Shown: in pieces, positions 13,578 through 25,559 of the stretch
Position numbering within the stretch: position 1 is the first letter of the stretch
Layout: each line of letters begins with the position of its first letter
Notes under the pieces: generated by a model
Databases searched by the model: none
What the model saw: only the letters and a program-made list of their open reading frames with translations
What the model was told of the DNA's origin: nothing
Assembly: GCA_033439265.1 (NCBI GenBank)
Contig: JAVTVX010000009.1
Span: forward strand, 10,381,109-10,445,108
DNA: 64,000 bases
DNA from: Dillenia suffruticosa
Lineage: Eukaryota > Streptophyta > Magnoliopsida > Dilleniales > Dilleniaceae
Reading direction: 5' to 3'
Position numbers and translations under genes: made by a program

Positions 13578-14352
13578 TACCTACATGCCATACGCCGGGA
13601 GAGTACGAATGTAAGATGTTGATGCCAAAACTTGACTCCACAGATAACTGCTCTTTCAACTTGAATAGGGAACTTGTGCAGAGGTGTTCGCCAAATCTTT
13701 TTGGATGGAAAACTTGCAAGAAACCCATCAAGCCTAGCTCTACGGGAGAACTCCGATATTCAAATCAGATAGAGTAGTAAAAGAAAGAGAAAAGATTGAG
13801 AGAGGCCAAACTATAGTCCTATGTTGCCTTTGTGTGCCATTTGTAGAGTTCATTGGTGCTGGTACGTTGTATGGTCATCAACAATGGACAAACTTGCAAA
13901 AACCTCGTTGGGCTCTGATGGTATAGAATTGGGTATGAAGCCATACCTCTCATGGTATGTAATTGGGCATGAAGTCATAGCTAATCTTGTACAAAATTGA
14001 GTTGCCTCCTTGTGGTATATGTGGAGTTGAATGTGTGTCCCTAGTGGTTGCCTTTGCTCTATATTTGTAGTCTTCTAAGAGGAGTAAAAGACCATACTTT
14101 CCTTTTGTGTGAGGTTTTCTGAAATGGTAGAGATTTGTGATCAAAGACTTTTAGAATATTTAGAATCCTTTGAGATGAAGGTTTAGAACTTTAGAAATAT
14201 TTCCTTCATTTTCGAGAGTCGGAGAGGATTAGAATCCAATTAGATTAAGGAAGGTTTGAATTTGTTTGGGATTTCCTTCCTTATTGGTTGATTATAAGAG
14301 AATTCAAATCTCCCAAAAATAAGGACAGTTTTCACTATTAAATCAGGTAACA
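13578..14352 (-). repeat. LTR of the element in the LRK10L pseudogene (low-coordinate copy)
   Basis: It aligns with 16,852-17,631 nearly end to end. Shared landmarks are AACTTGTGC.GAGG, AATAGAGTAGTAAAAGAAAG, TTGAGTTGCCTCCTTGTGG and TTAGAATCCTTTGAGAT. The copies have clearly diverged (many substitutions and small indels), so the insertion is not recent. Confidence 0.8.
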
Positions 14353-14665
14353 GCATTTGCCCCACTTCTAATGGCAATTTAAAAAAACGATATTAGGAGT
14401 AGAGCGAAAAAGTAAATCAAAAGAGGCACGAAAGTGGAATATTAAATGTGGAATGTGTGAGTGATAGATTGTGAGAACTGCTTGATTTTAGGATTTGTAA
14501 AATTTGTTGGGCGATCAAGAGGTCGAGTGACCAACAGGTAGAGAGATCGGGAGGTCTGGAGATCGAGAGATCGGGAGATCGGGAGGTTGGGGGTCAAGAG
14601 ACCTAGAGAGAATCGAATAAGAGTGGATATTAAATGTTGCTGTGAGCGATAAAGACATAGAGATA

Positions 14666-14957
14666 CACTACAAAAAAACACAGTTTTTATGATGAAATTT
14701 AGCGACAAATTTTTTTGTTGCTATTTTACGACGAATTTAGCGATGAAAACTTTTTTCATCGCTATTTGCAATGAAATTTGCAACGAAAAAATAGTCGTAG
14801 CTACTTTAGCGACGACTGGAAATTCGTTGCTAATTTTGTGACGAATTTCGAAATTCATTGCTAATTTTGTGATGAATTCCGAATTCGTCGCTAATTTTGC
14901 AACGAATTTTAGAATTAGTCACTAAATTTGTAGCTAAAAGCTTCTTTTTTTGTAATG
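14666..14957. mobile_element. Miniature CACTA element (292 bp)
   Basis: It starts CACTACAAAAAAACACAG and ends TTTTTTTGTAATG, the inverted terminus with one substitution. It is flanked by the 3-bp duplication ATA (14,663-14,665 and 14,958-14,960). The interior has about ten alternating copies of TTAGCGACGAA and TTCGTCGCTAA-like subterminal repeats, as in the 2.85-kb element at 34,629. It has no coding capacity. Confidence 0.85.
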
Positions 14958-15399
14958 ATAGGGCATTTGAAAACTAACTTGGAGTTTGTGTTTTGTTAGT
15001 ATAATGAGACTCATGGTAAGTGCAAGAGGTTGATGTTGCTGTAATGGTTATATTTTATTTGTATGATATACAAGAATTTATACGAAATAAAAAGATGGTG
15101 AGGTGAGTGTGGGTGTGTGAAAAGCTAAGAGATTGGTAGAACAACAATAGTAGTTCTATCTCATCACAAAGAATGTGCTTCCTCTGTTGTACTATACAAT
15201 GTATAAGAACTTGCATGAATGAGAAAGAGATTCGTTTGTTGCCTTTGCATTCTTGTTCCCAAATTGATCATGTATTGGAGTAACTTGAGTATTGGGTCGT
15301 TGTCGAAGGTGTTGTATCCGAGAAAGTATTATGAGTCAGAGCCGAGAAGATATATATATACTAAAACAATGTTAAAGCTGGTATGACATGGGGCTAAGA

Positions 15400-15745
15400 G
15401 AAAGAGAGTGAGATCCTATCCAGTGTAGTAGTAGTCATATTAAATAAAAAAAATAAGAGAAAGGGAGTTGAATCCCAACCGGGGTCGAGATCGTATATAA
15501 ATAGAAGACCAAGAGAAAGGAAGTTTAATCCCATCTGTAGGCCGGGGCCATATATAAATAGAAAGCTGAGAGAAAGGGAGTTGAATCCTATCTGGGTATC
15601 AGAGCCCATATATAAATAGAAAACCAAGCAAAAAGGAAATTGAATTCCATCCTGGTGCCGGGATCCATATGTAAATAGAAAATTGAGAAAAAGGGAGTTG
15701 AATCCCAACCGGGCACCAGGGCCCATATATAAATAGAAATCTGAT
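15400..15745. repeat. Minisatellite, about six units of 57-60 bp
   Basis: Units follow the pattern GAGAAAGGGAGTTGAATCCC, then about 20 variable bases, then CATATATAAATAGAAA, repeated from about 15,400 to 15,745. Related, more degenerate units with GAACCCATATG continue to about 15,965. The repeat keeps a 194-codon minus-strand frame open by chance of its period; I do not regard that frame as a gene. Confidence 0.8.
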
Positions 15746-16048
15746 AGAATGGATGTGGAACTCATATGCAGCTCGGAGCCGAAAGAGTGGGTACGGAACC
15801 CTTTTGAAGCATAGAGCCTAGAGAATGTGAGAGTCAACAGCTTGGGAGTTATATCCTGTATATTGGCATTTTGAGAGGCGTGGAGCCAAGGGGATAGGTG
15901 CGGAACCCATATGAGACATGGAGCCGAGAGGATGGGTGCAGAACCCATGTGAGGCCCAGAGCCAAGAGAGTTACTCAACGGAGTGGTACCCCTAACTGTA
16001 TCATCACCAATTGAAAGTTGCTTCCGATTGTTGCATGGTTGACATGAT

Positions 16049-16740
16049 CAAAATGTTATAGAAAAGTGTTAGAGCATGTAAAATAGAGATATTATAGTTA
16101 TAATAAGTATAGGACAAAATTTCAGATCGGATCAACTTGTTAACAATATGAAAACATTGGCAAAGTAATAAGAGGTGATGGGTAAAAATTATTAAATTGT
16201 GATACTTGATAGATCTAAATCATATTTGAGCAGTCCGATGCTAAGAGGCATCCGGAGGATGGGTAGTAGGTAGCTGGGGATCTCGATGGAGTTTCACGGA
16301 CGCTAAGGCCTAAGTCTCGTGAAAAATCGTCAGGGACCGATTCTTGCTACCGATCAAAATATTGCGAAAAGTGGCAAAATATGCAAAATAAAGATATTGT
16401 TATCATGATAATCACCAAGGAGCATTTGAAGTAATTATGTAAAAATACTAGAAAATTAACAAAGCATTAGCAGGCTGTGGAAAGAGATTATTAAACTTGG
16501 GCCTTCGATGGATTCAGATCATGGTTGAGCATTCCGAAGCTGAGGGACATTCTGAACTGTTGTTTGTCAAGATATAATGAAAAAGTGACAGAATATATAA
16601 AACAGGAATATTCATGTTGCGATGAATACAAAACAAGATTTTAGATCAGAATGATTTGTTTGCAATACTAAAATATTGACAAAGTAATAGTAGGCTGTGA
16701 ATAGGAATTACTGAACTTAGGCTGTCGGTGCCAAGCAGGG
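16049..16740. repeat. Three degenerate tandem units of roughly 200-300 bp
   Basis: Units begin near 16,049, 16,356 and 16,569 with an A-rich phrase (AAAATGTTATAGAAAAGTG and relatives). They share GATTCAGATCATGGTTGAGC-like and GACAAAGTAATA phrases. They are non-coding and internal to the LTR element. Confidence 0.55.
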
Positions 16741-16851
16741 CTTAAACATTCGTCCCCCTACTTTGAAGTTGGCTTTGGAGGAGTCGTCACTATTTCTTTT
16801 CTTTGGTGGAATGATGCTAGGAGAGAGGAATGAAGCAAGGCATGAAAGTTC

Positions 16852-17631
16852 TATGGTTAGTCAGTCAGTCGTTTCCACGGACGGTACCAATCTATTGATG
16901 TCAAAATTTGACTCCATAGATAACTACTTTTTCGACTCGAATGGGAACTTGTGCCGAGGTTTTCGTCAGATTTTCTCGAACGGGAAATTTGCAAGAACCC
17001 CATGGGGCTGGCCCAGCAGGGAAACTTTGACACTCAAGTCAAATAGAGTAGTAAAAGAAAGAGAAAAGACTAAGAGAGCCCGATCTATAATCCAATATTG
17101 CCACTATGTGCCGTATGTAGAGTTGATTAGTGCCGGTGTATCGGCTGGGTCGTCATCAATGGAGAAACCTACAAAAACCACATTAGGGCTTTGATAGTAT
17201 AGAGTTGGGTATAAAGCCATACCTCTCATGGTGTGCAATTGGGCATAAAGCCATGCATCTCTTGTGGAGAATTGAGTTGCCTCCTTGTGGTATATCTGAG
17301 GTTGATATGTGTCCCTGGTGGGTTGCCTTTGCTCTATGTTTATAGCCTTCTAAAAGGTGTAGAAAATCTTACTTTTCTTTTGTGTGAGGTCTTTTGAAAT
17401 GTTAGGGATTTGTGGTTAAAGAATTTTAGAATATTTAGAATCCTTTGAGATAGAGGAAGGTTTAGGATTTTAAAAAGGTTTCCTTCCTTTTCGAAAGTAC
17501 AAGAGAATTATTATCCTAGCGGATTAAGGAAGGTTTGAACCTGTTAGAGATTTTCTTCCTTATTAAATGATTATAAGAAAATTAGAATCTTACAGGAATA
17601 AGAAGAGTTTCCGCTGTTAAATCAAGTACCA
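16852..17631 (-). repeat. LTR of the element in the LRK10L pseudogene (high-coordinate copy)
   Basis: Partner of 13,578-14,352. It ends at 17,631, directly followed by the TCATA target duplication and the receptor exon. On the minus strand it starts TGGTACTTGATTTAAC. A 143-codon plus-strand frame (16,763-17,194) overlaps it and is not a gene. Confidence 0.8.
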
Positions 17632-18122
17632 TCATAAGACATGTTCTCACCGGATCTCAAGCACTCAATTGGAGTCAAATATGAAGAAATGAAAGGAGGA
17701 GGGTCTATAGTACAATTAAAGTAAAAGCTAAGGTTCACATCCAAAGATGAGTATATCAAAGGAAATGTGTCATTTAGAGTGATATCATTACGAGCTCGAG
17801 GACAGGATGCATTTTCGGTGGTGACATCAGCATCGATGAGAGTAAGCATGTAATCGGAATATTTGATGTCCTCTACGATAAAGGTGTCGCTGTATAATTT
17901 TAAGCTTGGTTTTGAGCCGTTGTTTGAACAATAAAGACCAAAGTTTGAGAAACCACAAATGTTTTTCGATGTTGATGAGTCTGAAGAGTTGATTTTCCAA
18001 AATGGATAGCATATATTGACATCTCTGTACAGGGTGCAAGCATATTTGGCGTTTGAGGTAGAAGAGAAGAAGAGGAAGGAGAGAGAGAGGAGGAGGAGGT
18101 GGAGGTGGAAAGAAAGAGCCAT

Positions 18123-18570
18123 GGTTGGTGGTGTGTATTAGAAGGAATGTTTGAATGGGCAAAGTTTGATGGGTGAAATTTGAACTAATATATTTGCATT
18201 AAGTTCAATACGTTGATGTGGCCCTCATGGGAAATGCTTTGGCATTAGTCTTGGGTATACATTGAGTTGTCCATTTAAGACTTGGTAAATAGGAATGTGG
18301 TCAAGGATGATTGGGTTTTGGTAGATTGAGCTTAACAAAGGTGTTACTGAGGGAATGAAATCATATTTTTAGAAATACAAAATTTTCTTTGATAAAAATA
18401 TTTAGTTTAATTTTTTACATATCTTTTATTTTGAAAAATGAGAACTCTATATATTCTATATATATCGCCATGTACAGGCCTTTGTATTTAAGGCAGAATT
18501 CGGGATGTATTCCATACTTTAGGATCTCAATAACCTTTCTTTTTAGTTATTCTAGAAGTAAAATAAAAGA
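18123..18570. other. 5' flank of the LRK10L pseudogene
   Basis: Non-coding. An AT-rich TATA-like stretch (18,185-18,196, read on the minus strand) lies about 65-70 bp before the start codon at 18,122. Nothing else was recognised up to the tandem duplication. Confidence 0.3.
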
Positions 18571-19161
18571 GCTCTCTCGCATTTGTGAGCATTTGTGAGA
18601 AGATGTACAAGGCTGGTTGAAGATGCCTGATGTTATAAAAAAATAAAATCATGTTAGAAAATAACCCTTCGATAAAAATCAATATTTATATATCCAAAAT
18701 TTTTATGTTAAAATATCAAGAAATTATTACATATATAAGCGAAATTGTATCTGAATTCATAATAACCAATTGTTATTTAAAACCATGTGGTTAGTCTTCC
18801 AAATCTATATATATTTGTAATATAATTCTTTAACTTCTCTCTAGATGATGAGATGAGCTCTCTCGCATTTGTGAGCATTTGTGAGAAGATGTATAAGGGT
18901 GGTTGCAGATACCTGGATTCTCTAATGTTGCAGTGATGTTATAAAATAATAAAATCATGTTAGAAAATAACCCCTCGATAAAAATCAATATTTATATATC
19001 CAAAATTTTTATGTTAAAATATCAAGAAATTATTACATATATAAGTGAAATTGTATATGAATTCATAATAACCAATTGTTATGTAAAACCATGTGGTTAG
19101 TCTTCCAAATCTATATATATTTGTAATATAATTCTTTAACTTCTCTCTAGATGATGAGATG
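18571..19161. repeat. Tandem duplication, units of 286 and 305 bp
   Basis: Unit 1 (18,571-18,856) and unit 2 (18,857-19,161) both begin GCTCTCTCGCATTTGTGAGC and end TAGATGATGAGATG, with very few differences. The extra length of unit 2 is a roughly 19-bp insertion, ACCTGGATTCTCTAATGTTG or nearby, close to 18,913. The low divergence suggests a fairly young event. Confidence 0.9.
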
Positions 19162-19199
19162 CCAGAAAGAATGAAAGTCCCATGTGACTTGGGGAACAT

Positions 19200-21345
19200 A
19201 ACCACTATATATGGATAATTTTATATTGAGTTAAATAAATTCTGATAATAATTAGTAGTAATTAAAATAATTAGGGTTAGTTATTGATGAACTTAGAAAA
19301 AAACTGTTAAAATTAAAACTTATGAAAACAAGTCGACTAGCTAACTCGAATTGCCAGGGAACCAAGTATGGAGGTCAACCCAGGTTGACCAATCAGGTCA
19401 TCAAGTTGACCCAACTATAATTCCAAGTCGACTTAGGATTCAAAATTTTGAAATTTAACTAAACATAAAATATCACAAGTCGATCTGAAGAATGAACAAG
19501 TCAACTTGAGATAAACAAACTAAGTCTAAAACTTAACTAAGTCGACCTATATAGAAAACCAAATCGACCTCAGGAATTCAAGTCTCAAAACTCTAAATCT
19601 ACAAAACAACTAAATCAACCTACTAAATGGAGAAGTTAACTTGACCCTAGGATAAAACAAGACTATGAGTCAACTCTGACCAGAAACAAGTCGACCTACT
19701 TTCCTGTATAACCATAAGTCAAGTTGACTCAATATTTGTATGAACAAGTCGACCTAGAACTCTACCAAGTCGACCTAAAATCAGATAAGTTGACATACCA
19801 AATAGGGGAGTCAACTTGAGGAAGTAATTCTCAAAATCTCTAAGTATGGAGTAGTACGAGTTCACCTAGACGCTCTATAAGTGTCTGTAGAGCATTCCCC
19901 TGAATTTCAACATCCAAAACACCCAGACTATGTATTTAAATTGTAAAAAGATTTGTATGTCTAAAATGAGGTCCAAACTTTGGTATGAAAGGTTTAACAA
20001 TTTTCTAATTGAGAATGAATTTGAGAGACATAAGGTTGATACAACCTTGTTCATTAATAGATAGAGTAAATAAATTTTAATTGTGCAAATTTACGTGGAT
20101 GTCATAGTGTTTGAGGTAACAAATGAAGACTTTTGCCAAGAGTTTACTAAAACTATGCATGCTGAATTTGAAATGAGCATAATAGGGAATGAACTATTTC
20201 TTAGGCTTGCATATTAAAAACTTAGTCTCATAACTAAATCGACCTAGGTATTTATCAAGTCGACTTGGTCAAGTGATAAGACAATACAAGATTGACCTAT
20301 AGAATAGCTAAGTCAACCTAACTTGGATAAAAGTTGACTTGATCTAGAAATGAAACATCATGAGTTTACCTACCTAAATATCAAGTCGACCTGGACCAAC
20401 ATACTCTCGTAAATGAAATTTCTAAAACATAAATAAGTCGACCTAGAGTTAAGACAAGTCGATCTAGGCATAAAATGTGCTCTATATATGTCAACCTAAT
20501 AACGACTTAAGGTGACCCATATTTGCACAAGTCAACCTAGGAGAAGAATAAACCGACTTGATAGTTTTAGAGAATCCAAGCAAGTTGACCTATATACATA
20601 TCAAGTCGACCTGAACAATTCAAAATTCAAAGAAAAGTCAACACCAAACTTTGAAGAGTCAATACCATGTGAGTAACGGATAAATGCTAAGAAAAAGTTA
20701 TTTAAAAATTAATGTAACTTCGACTACTTCCAACAGTTTTTGCAACACATTCAATGGCATTAATAGTTACTCAGTGGCTAAATTTATTTCTCCAACTATA
20801 AATATAACACCAAGATGAAAGGAAAACAGCTTTCAAATGCTCTAACAAGTCTTAGAAACCTATTTGTTCATACTTTATTTTTTACTCTTCAATTGTATAG
20901 TAATTTACACTATCACAAACATATCTGAAGTTTAAAAGTTTCATTTTGTATCTTTATTTTTCATTCTGTAATTATCGTAAAAGATCAGAAGACTGGTCTT
21001 CTTGATCTGGGGCTGAAATTGTAGTAAACGAATAGTCATTAGGTTCACTTGCTCCTGGGAAAATCAAGTGTAAGTATTTGGGAAAAAACTTGTAAGGTCT
21101 ACTAGCACCTAGGATGTTAGTCATCTGTACTATTTGTTGAAATAGTGAATTAGAAATCCATAAGAAATCTGGGAGTAGATGTACACCATGGACGTGGAAC
21201 CACTATAAATACTATGTTGCTTCTCTCTCTCTTCTCATCCTTTGTTTACTTTAACTTTCTTTTAATTCTCTTTAAAATATTGAAAAAAAAATCCAAAATT
21301 CTTTAAATAACATATTCACCCCTCTAGGTTATTACATTTAATCTA
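19200..21345 (+). mobile_element. Copia-type LTR with GTCGAC array, plus orientation
   Basis: The GTCGACC motif array (19,329-20,640) is followed by a TATA-like region (CACTATAAATACTATG near 21,201) and a pyrimidine-rich R region. It ends in CATATTCACCCCTCTAGG near 21,335, a common end of plant copia LTRs. It is the inverted counterpart of 6,807-8,620. The outer boundary near 19,200 and the target duplication were not established. Confidence 0.45.
19329..20640. repeat. Dispersed array of AAGTCGACCT-like motifs
   Basis: About forty degenerate copies of (C)AAGTCGACCTA or AAGTTGACC at irregular spacing, for example near 19,747, 19,768, 20,437 and 20,596. Each is the reverse complement of the motif at 7,668-8,560. 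Confidence 0.75.
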
Positions 21346-22800
21346 TATTTTGTTAGCTCTTGATATTCCAATCTTAATCCATCATGGAAATAGAAATTAT
21401 CCCTTATATCTCTACACATTAAATTTTTACACCATATCAGATACATTAGAGTTTAAATTATCTAAAGTTTAATAGATCACTTTTAAATGAATTCTATATT
21501 GTATGATAGTTTGTAACATATAATTATTCGCATATAAATCCAATATTGGATTGAGGATCCAACAATCTCCCACTTGGATTATATGTGTAATCTTATAATG
21601 ATGTACTGTAAAAATAGCTGTATGAACTTAACTTTGTTGTCATTACCAAACATTATCTATAACCAATTCGGTTCATCAATCTTATTAATATTGAATTAAA
21701 GTGCATTTCATTACATTTATCATAACTCAACCCATCAATTGTCACATATACTGATATAACTGATTGACATGTAGTGTGATGTGGATGTATAGTATGAAAA
21801 TTTCATGCATTATGATCTTAACATGCCTATTTCCAATAGCTTCACCTTAAACCTTAGTGAGATCAAATCTTACCAAAATCAGAGTATGAATAAATTAAAA
21901 TTTTATTTCTGCAAAAAATAATCCCAAAACATCCATAAATTAATATAACAAAAATGTGTTTGTATTAGAAAAGTATCCAAAAATTTACAAAATTCCACAA
22001 AAACTAAATATTCTCAAATGACATGACACCCATACAAACAATGTACTCATCAAACCTTTTGGGCGGCAATCCCTTAGTAAGCGAATCCACAATCATGGCG
22101 TTTGTACCAACATGCTCTATAGACAATTGTCAACTCTGAACTTTTTTCATGACAATCAGGAACTTGATTTCTATATATTTTGACTTTGTCGACTCCTTTT
22201 GTTATTAGAATATAAAATTGCCAACTTATTGTTACAAAATAATTTAAGTGGTCTATCAATTTTATCAACTATGCTTAGTCCCATGTCAAAATTCTGCAAC
22301 CATATTTCTTGATTGGATGCTTCATAACAAGTTATGAACTCTACCGCCATGATAAAAGAGGTTATAAGAAAGTGTATATCACTCTTCTAGAAGAAAGCAC
22401 CCCCAGCTAGTAGGTGAATATAACTCGATGTAAATTTCATACTATCTTGGCATCCAACAAAATCAAAATCCGTATACTTGATAATCTCAAACTGGTCTGA
22501 CATTCAATATGAGAGCATGTATCTTTTGTTCTCTGTAAGTATTGCAAGATCAGTTCAGCTACTATACAATAGTCAAGTCATGAATTACTTAAGTATCCAC
22601 CCATCATTCTTGTAAAAAAATGTAATATTTAAATACGTACAAATCTAAGCATACATAAAACTTCCCACTACTGATACATAAGAAATCTTCTGTATTTCCT
22701 GTTTCTCAAAATCATTTTTAAGGTACTATTTGAGATTAAATTTTTCTCTCTTAGTTATAGAGGTATCACTTGATTTGAAATCTTATATATAACATCGGAT
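21346..22800 (-). mobile_element. Ty1/copia 3' part: RT end, RNase H, PPT and 3' LTR
   Basis: On the minus strand, 22,760-22,020 encodes the late copia polyprotein with stops and frameshifts: FEKQEIQKISYVSVVGSFMY, then YTDFDFVGCQDS, SSYIHLLAGGA, then EHVGTN-type and KGLPPKRFDEY residues. Further on, a polypurine tract (AAGTGGGAGAT, reverse of 21,565-21,575) is followed by TGTTGGATCC, which starts a 3' LTR at 21,564 running to lower coordinates. The preceding reverse-transcriptase piece is displaced to 25,560-25,735 by an insertion. Confidence 0.75.
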
Positions 22801-22814
22801 AACTCCAGATTATA

Positions 22815-25558
22815 GTGTTGACACTAAAAGGGACTATTTGAGATTTTTTTTTTATATTTTTGTTAAATGTAGGAAAATAATTAATTTTTGATATAAATAA
22901 GGATTTTGCCCTTTGGGTTGTATAGGAAATTCCTTACATCCTCAGTTGATAAGTTATAATTTTTGAGTGTTCAGTTATTAGAGTGCTCTGTGTTCATTAG
23001 GTCTAAACTTTTCAACAGGAATTGTCTCCTTGTTAGAATTTTATTTTTCAGTGAGAAGTTGATTTACTATGTCTCGGTAATTTTTTCCTATTTACTTTCT
23101 TGGATCTTGGTGTTGGATGCACTTGGATCTCTCGGTAACTAAATCATTTACATTTACACTTACCGAATCATTTGCATCTACACTTACCAAACTATTTACA
23201 TTTACGCACACAGGAGCATTTACACTTGCCCCCCAGTGCTGTATCATTTACCTACCGTCGATGCACCCATGTGCACCCATTTTAGCTAAATGAGAACTGT
23301 GAACCTCCTAATATATTGTGAAGTTTATATACTGTTGATATTTCTATATTGAAACCCTATCAGTATCTATCTTGAGACTACTTGGTACAATTTTCCATTC
23401 GCCTCTCGGCTGTCTTGCTATTAGTACCTTACTCCATTCCTCCGGTCGGGACACATACATGTACCTGCTCGGTAGGTTCTTCCAATTTCCTCTTGGTACA
23501 CATACATGCTTGACTTTCAAATTTTCCAAATTCTTGTCATTGCTAGCATAATGAAGATTTGAACCTTGGACTCCTAAGTCTCTAGAAAGCTTTTGACCAC
23601 CTTGCCAATGAAGCACTTCAATCATATATTACTCCTTTTATATTATATCCCATATTTTTGGGATATTTCAAAATTTTAATAAATTCTAATTTATTCTCCA
23701 TAAATTACACTTATAACCCCAATAATCTTAGCTCATCAGCAAAAACATCTCAACAAAATATAACTTCAAGTACTTAATTTATAGGGTTGACCTTCCCAAT
23801 AACACAATAGGACATGTTGAATATTTGGGCAATTTAGAAATATAAGAGGGTTACTAAGCAAATATTAGAAATAGGTTAGGAGATAAAAGTAGAAAAGGGA
23901 CTCAAAGCCCAGGGGACCTAAATTTCAGCTCTCTTTAGACCATTCTCTTCTCTTCTCTTCCAAACCTAAAGCGATCTACTACCAAAACGCAAGATCAAGG
24001 GTCCTAAATTATCCATCCAACTCCCCAAAATTAGATTTTAGTTTTGATTTTGGAGAAAGGTTTAAGAGTAAAGGGCTGTTTAAAAAAGGGAAAAAATCCA
24101 AGGTTTGGTGTAATCCAAACAAAAAGAAGTCTTTGGAGACAAAATCAAGGTATTATAATCTTTCTACCCTAAGTTTCAGTTTGCTTATCTATTTATTCAC
24201 TTGGATTTGGAGAATTTAAGTTATGTTAAGTGAGAGAAAAATAGGTTATTGAATGTTAGGGTTTATAGGTCGTCATGGATTAATTAATATTGATTATTGT
24301 GGTTATTTGATGTTATCCCTTAAGGGTTGAACAAAACTGGTCGAGGCAACACTCTAGCTATAGAGAAGTCTTGGAGTGATTACCCTCACTAATACTGTGA
24401 GTGGATAAATTATTGTGTTTGTGAATAAAAAAATGTTTTTTCTTGATTTTCTAAAATGATATTTTTAACTTGAATTTAAATAATGCTTTGTGAAAGAGTA
24501 TCCCTAAAAATGTTTTGATTTGAGCCATGAGATCTATGCACTTGCTAATATATTTTGTGTCATGTTAAATTTTCCTGTGAATATTATTGTTGGCTCATGA
24601 GCTAAGAAATTGTTTATTTTTCTATAGCACATGATATGATATTTGCCAATTGGTGCATGCTTGGGGTATAAGTACATATGTGAATGGCATGACTAGTAAG
24701 CTTCCACGAACCAATTCGGGGAGGACGCATAGAGAGTTTGTTAGACCTTGAGGGGGTAGGTGCGGTAGAGAGATGTCCCCTAAGTTCCCGTCCGGCTATT
24801 CAGTTGGACCATTGAGGAGGCCACGAGCTAATGCCAAGGTTGGAGGTAATGTTTGTGACTAGAAATAAATGAAAATCCCTTGACGGTTCCACCATAGGTC
24901 CAACCAAGCCATTGGTGGAGAGATTTTGAGGCAACCCCTTGGATTTTAAAAATAAAGTACATAGTGAATGTTTATTATGTTTTGTGAAAACTGTGACATT
25001 TGTTGAAAAACACAAAGTTGATTTCATTATATTTTGTTGATTCAAAATATAATTTTTGAAAACGTTGTTTGACACTCCCTCACTCACTACTCACTCAATT
25101 ATACTACTATGCCATTGCACTCCACTCACTAAATATTTTATACCCATTCCATCTTTTCTATACTGTTTTAGAGGAGGTGTAGAGATAAAAGCCGCATGGT
25201 CGTTAGCTAGATCCAGCCGGGGAGAGAACTGTTCAAAACCAACTGTTAGTATTGGTCCTTTTTAATTGTGGATTTTGAGGCATGTAGAGGACATTTTTAA
25301 ATTCTTCTTGTATTATATTTTATGTATATTTTTCTAAAATTGAAACTTATATTTTGAAATTCATATTTTGACTCGTTGAACATTTACTTGCTACTTACAT
25401 GGTTGGATTGAAAAATATTTTGTAAGCTAGATTTTCTTAACTAGAAAGTGGTATCATCATAGTCTGACGGGATCTTGGGGTGTGTGCTGGCAATTGCAAG
25501 TACTTTTAGATCACGCGACTATTATCATGTACTCGAACTCGAGGGTTGGGACATGACA
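22815..25558 (+). mobile_element. Gypsy-type LTR material interrupting the copia element
   Basis: Non-coding sequence separating two parts of one copia element. It ends near GGGACATGACA (25,548-25,558), like other gypsy LTRs in the window. It carries their landmarks: a 'GTGAGTGGA' phrase near 24,408 and CACTCACT near 25,079. A segment around 24,800-24,850 matches the reverse strand of about 26,310-26,370 (CCAATGC/AAGGTTGGAGGTA). The left edge near 22,815 and the target duplication are uncertain. A minus-strand frame of 93 codons (23,344-23,625) has no recognisable domain. Confidence 0.4.
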
Positions 25559-25559
25559 T

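Larger units (their letters stand above)
13578..17631 (-). mobile_element. Non-autonomous LTR element inserted in LRK10L exon
   Basis: Two direct repeats of about 775-780 bp (13,578-14,352 and 16,852-17,631) flank 2.5 kb of non-coding interior. The 5-bp target duplication TCATA occurs at 13,573-13,577 and 17,632-17,636, inside an exon whose frame is exactly rejoined on removal. I favour minus orientation: next to 14,352 the reverse strand has a purine-rich GAAGTGGGGCAAATGC, and the LTR then starts TGTTACC. No gag or pol motif is visible, so it resembles a LARD or other non-autonomous type. A tRNA-primer site was not identified. It contains a CACTA miniature element and two sets of internal tandem repeats. 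Confidence 0.8.
13328..18122 (-). pseudogene. LRK10L-type receptor ectodomain exon, split by an LTR element
   Basis: The 5' part starts at M1 (18,122) with a hydrophobic signal sequence (about residues 1-25). A GUB_WAK_bind domain follows (C....D.NICYPFW, ICGFSNFGLYC), then the start of WAK_assoc (FYFNCTIDP, PIECL). It stops at SYD at the 4.05-kb insertion. The reading resumes in frame at 13,577 with WSRSCEEN and runs to GFVLNW...SGGVC. The exon ends at 13,328 with a donor G|GTACCT, the same phase as the intact gene. Removing the insertion and one 5-bp target copy restores an uninterrupted exon. Three cysteines of the WAK_assoc zinc-finger-like tail are replaced (intact-gene C245, C248 and C266 become Y, S and F). 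No transmembrane or kinase exons follow. It is a disabled paralogue. Confidence 0.85.

Noticed and set aside
15394-15978. 194-codon minus-strand frame
   Set aside because: Consists of minisatellite units inside a non-coding LTR element.
16763-17194. 143-codon plus-strand frame
   Set aside because: Lies in an LTR; the equivalent stretch of the partner LTR does not keep the frame.
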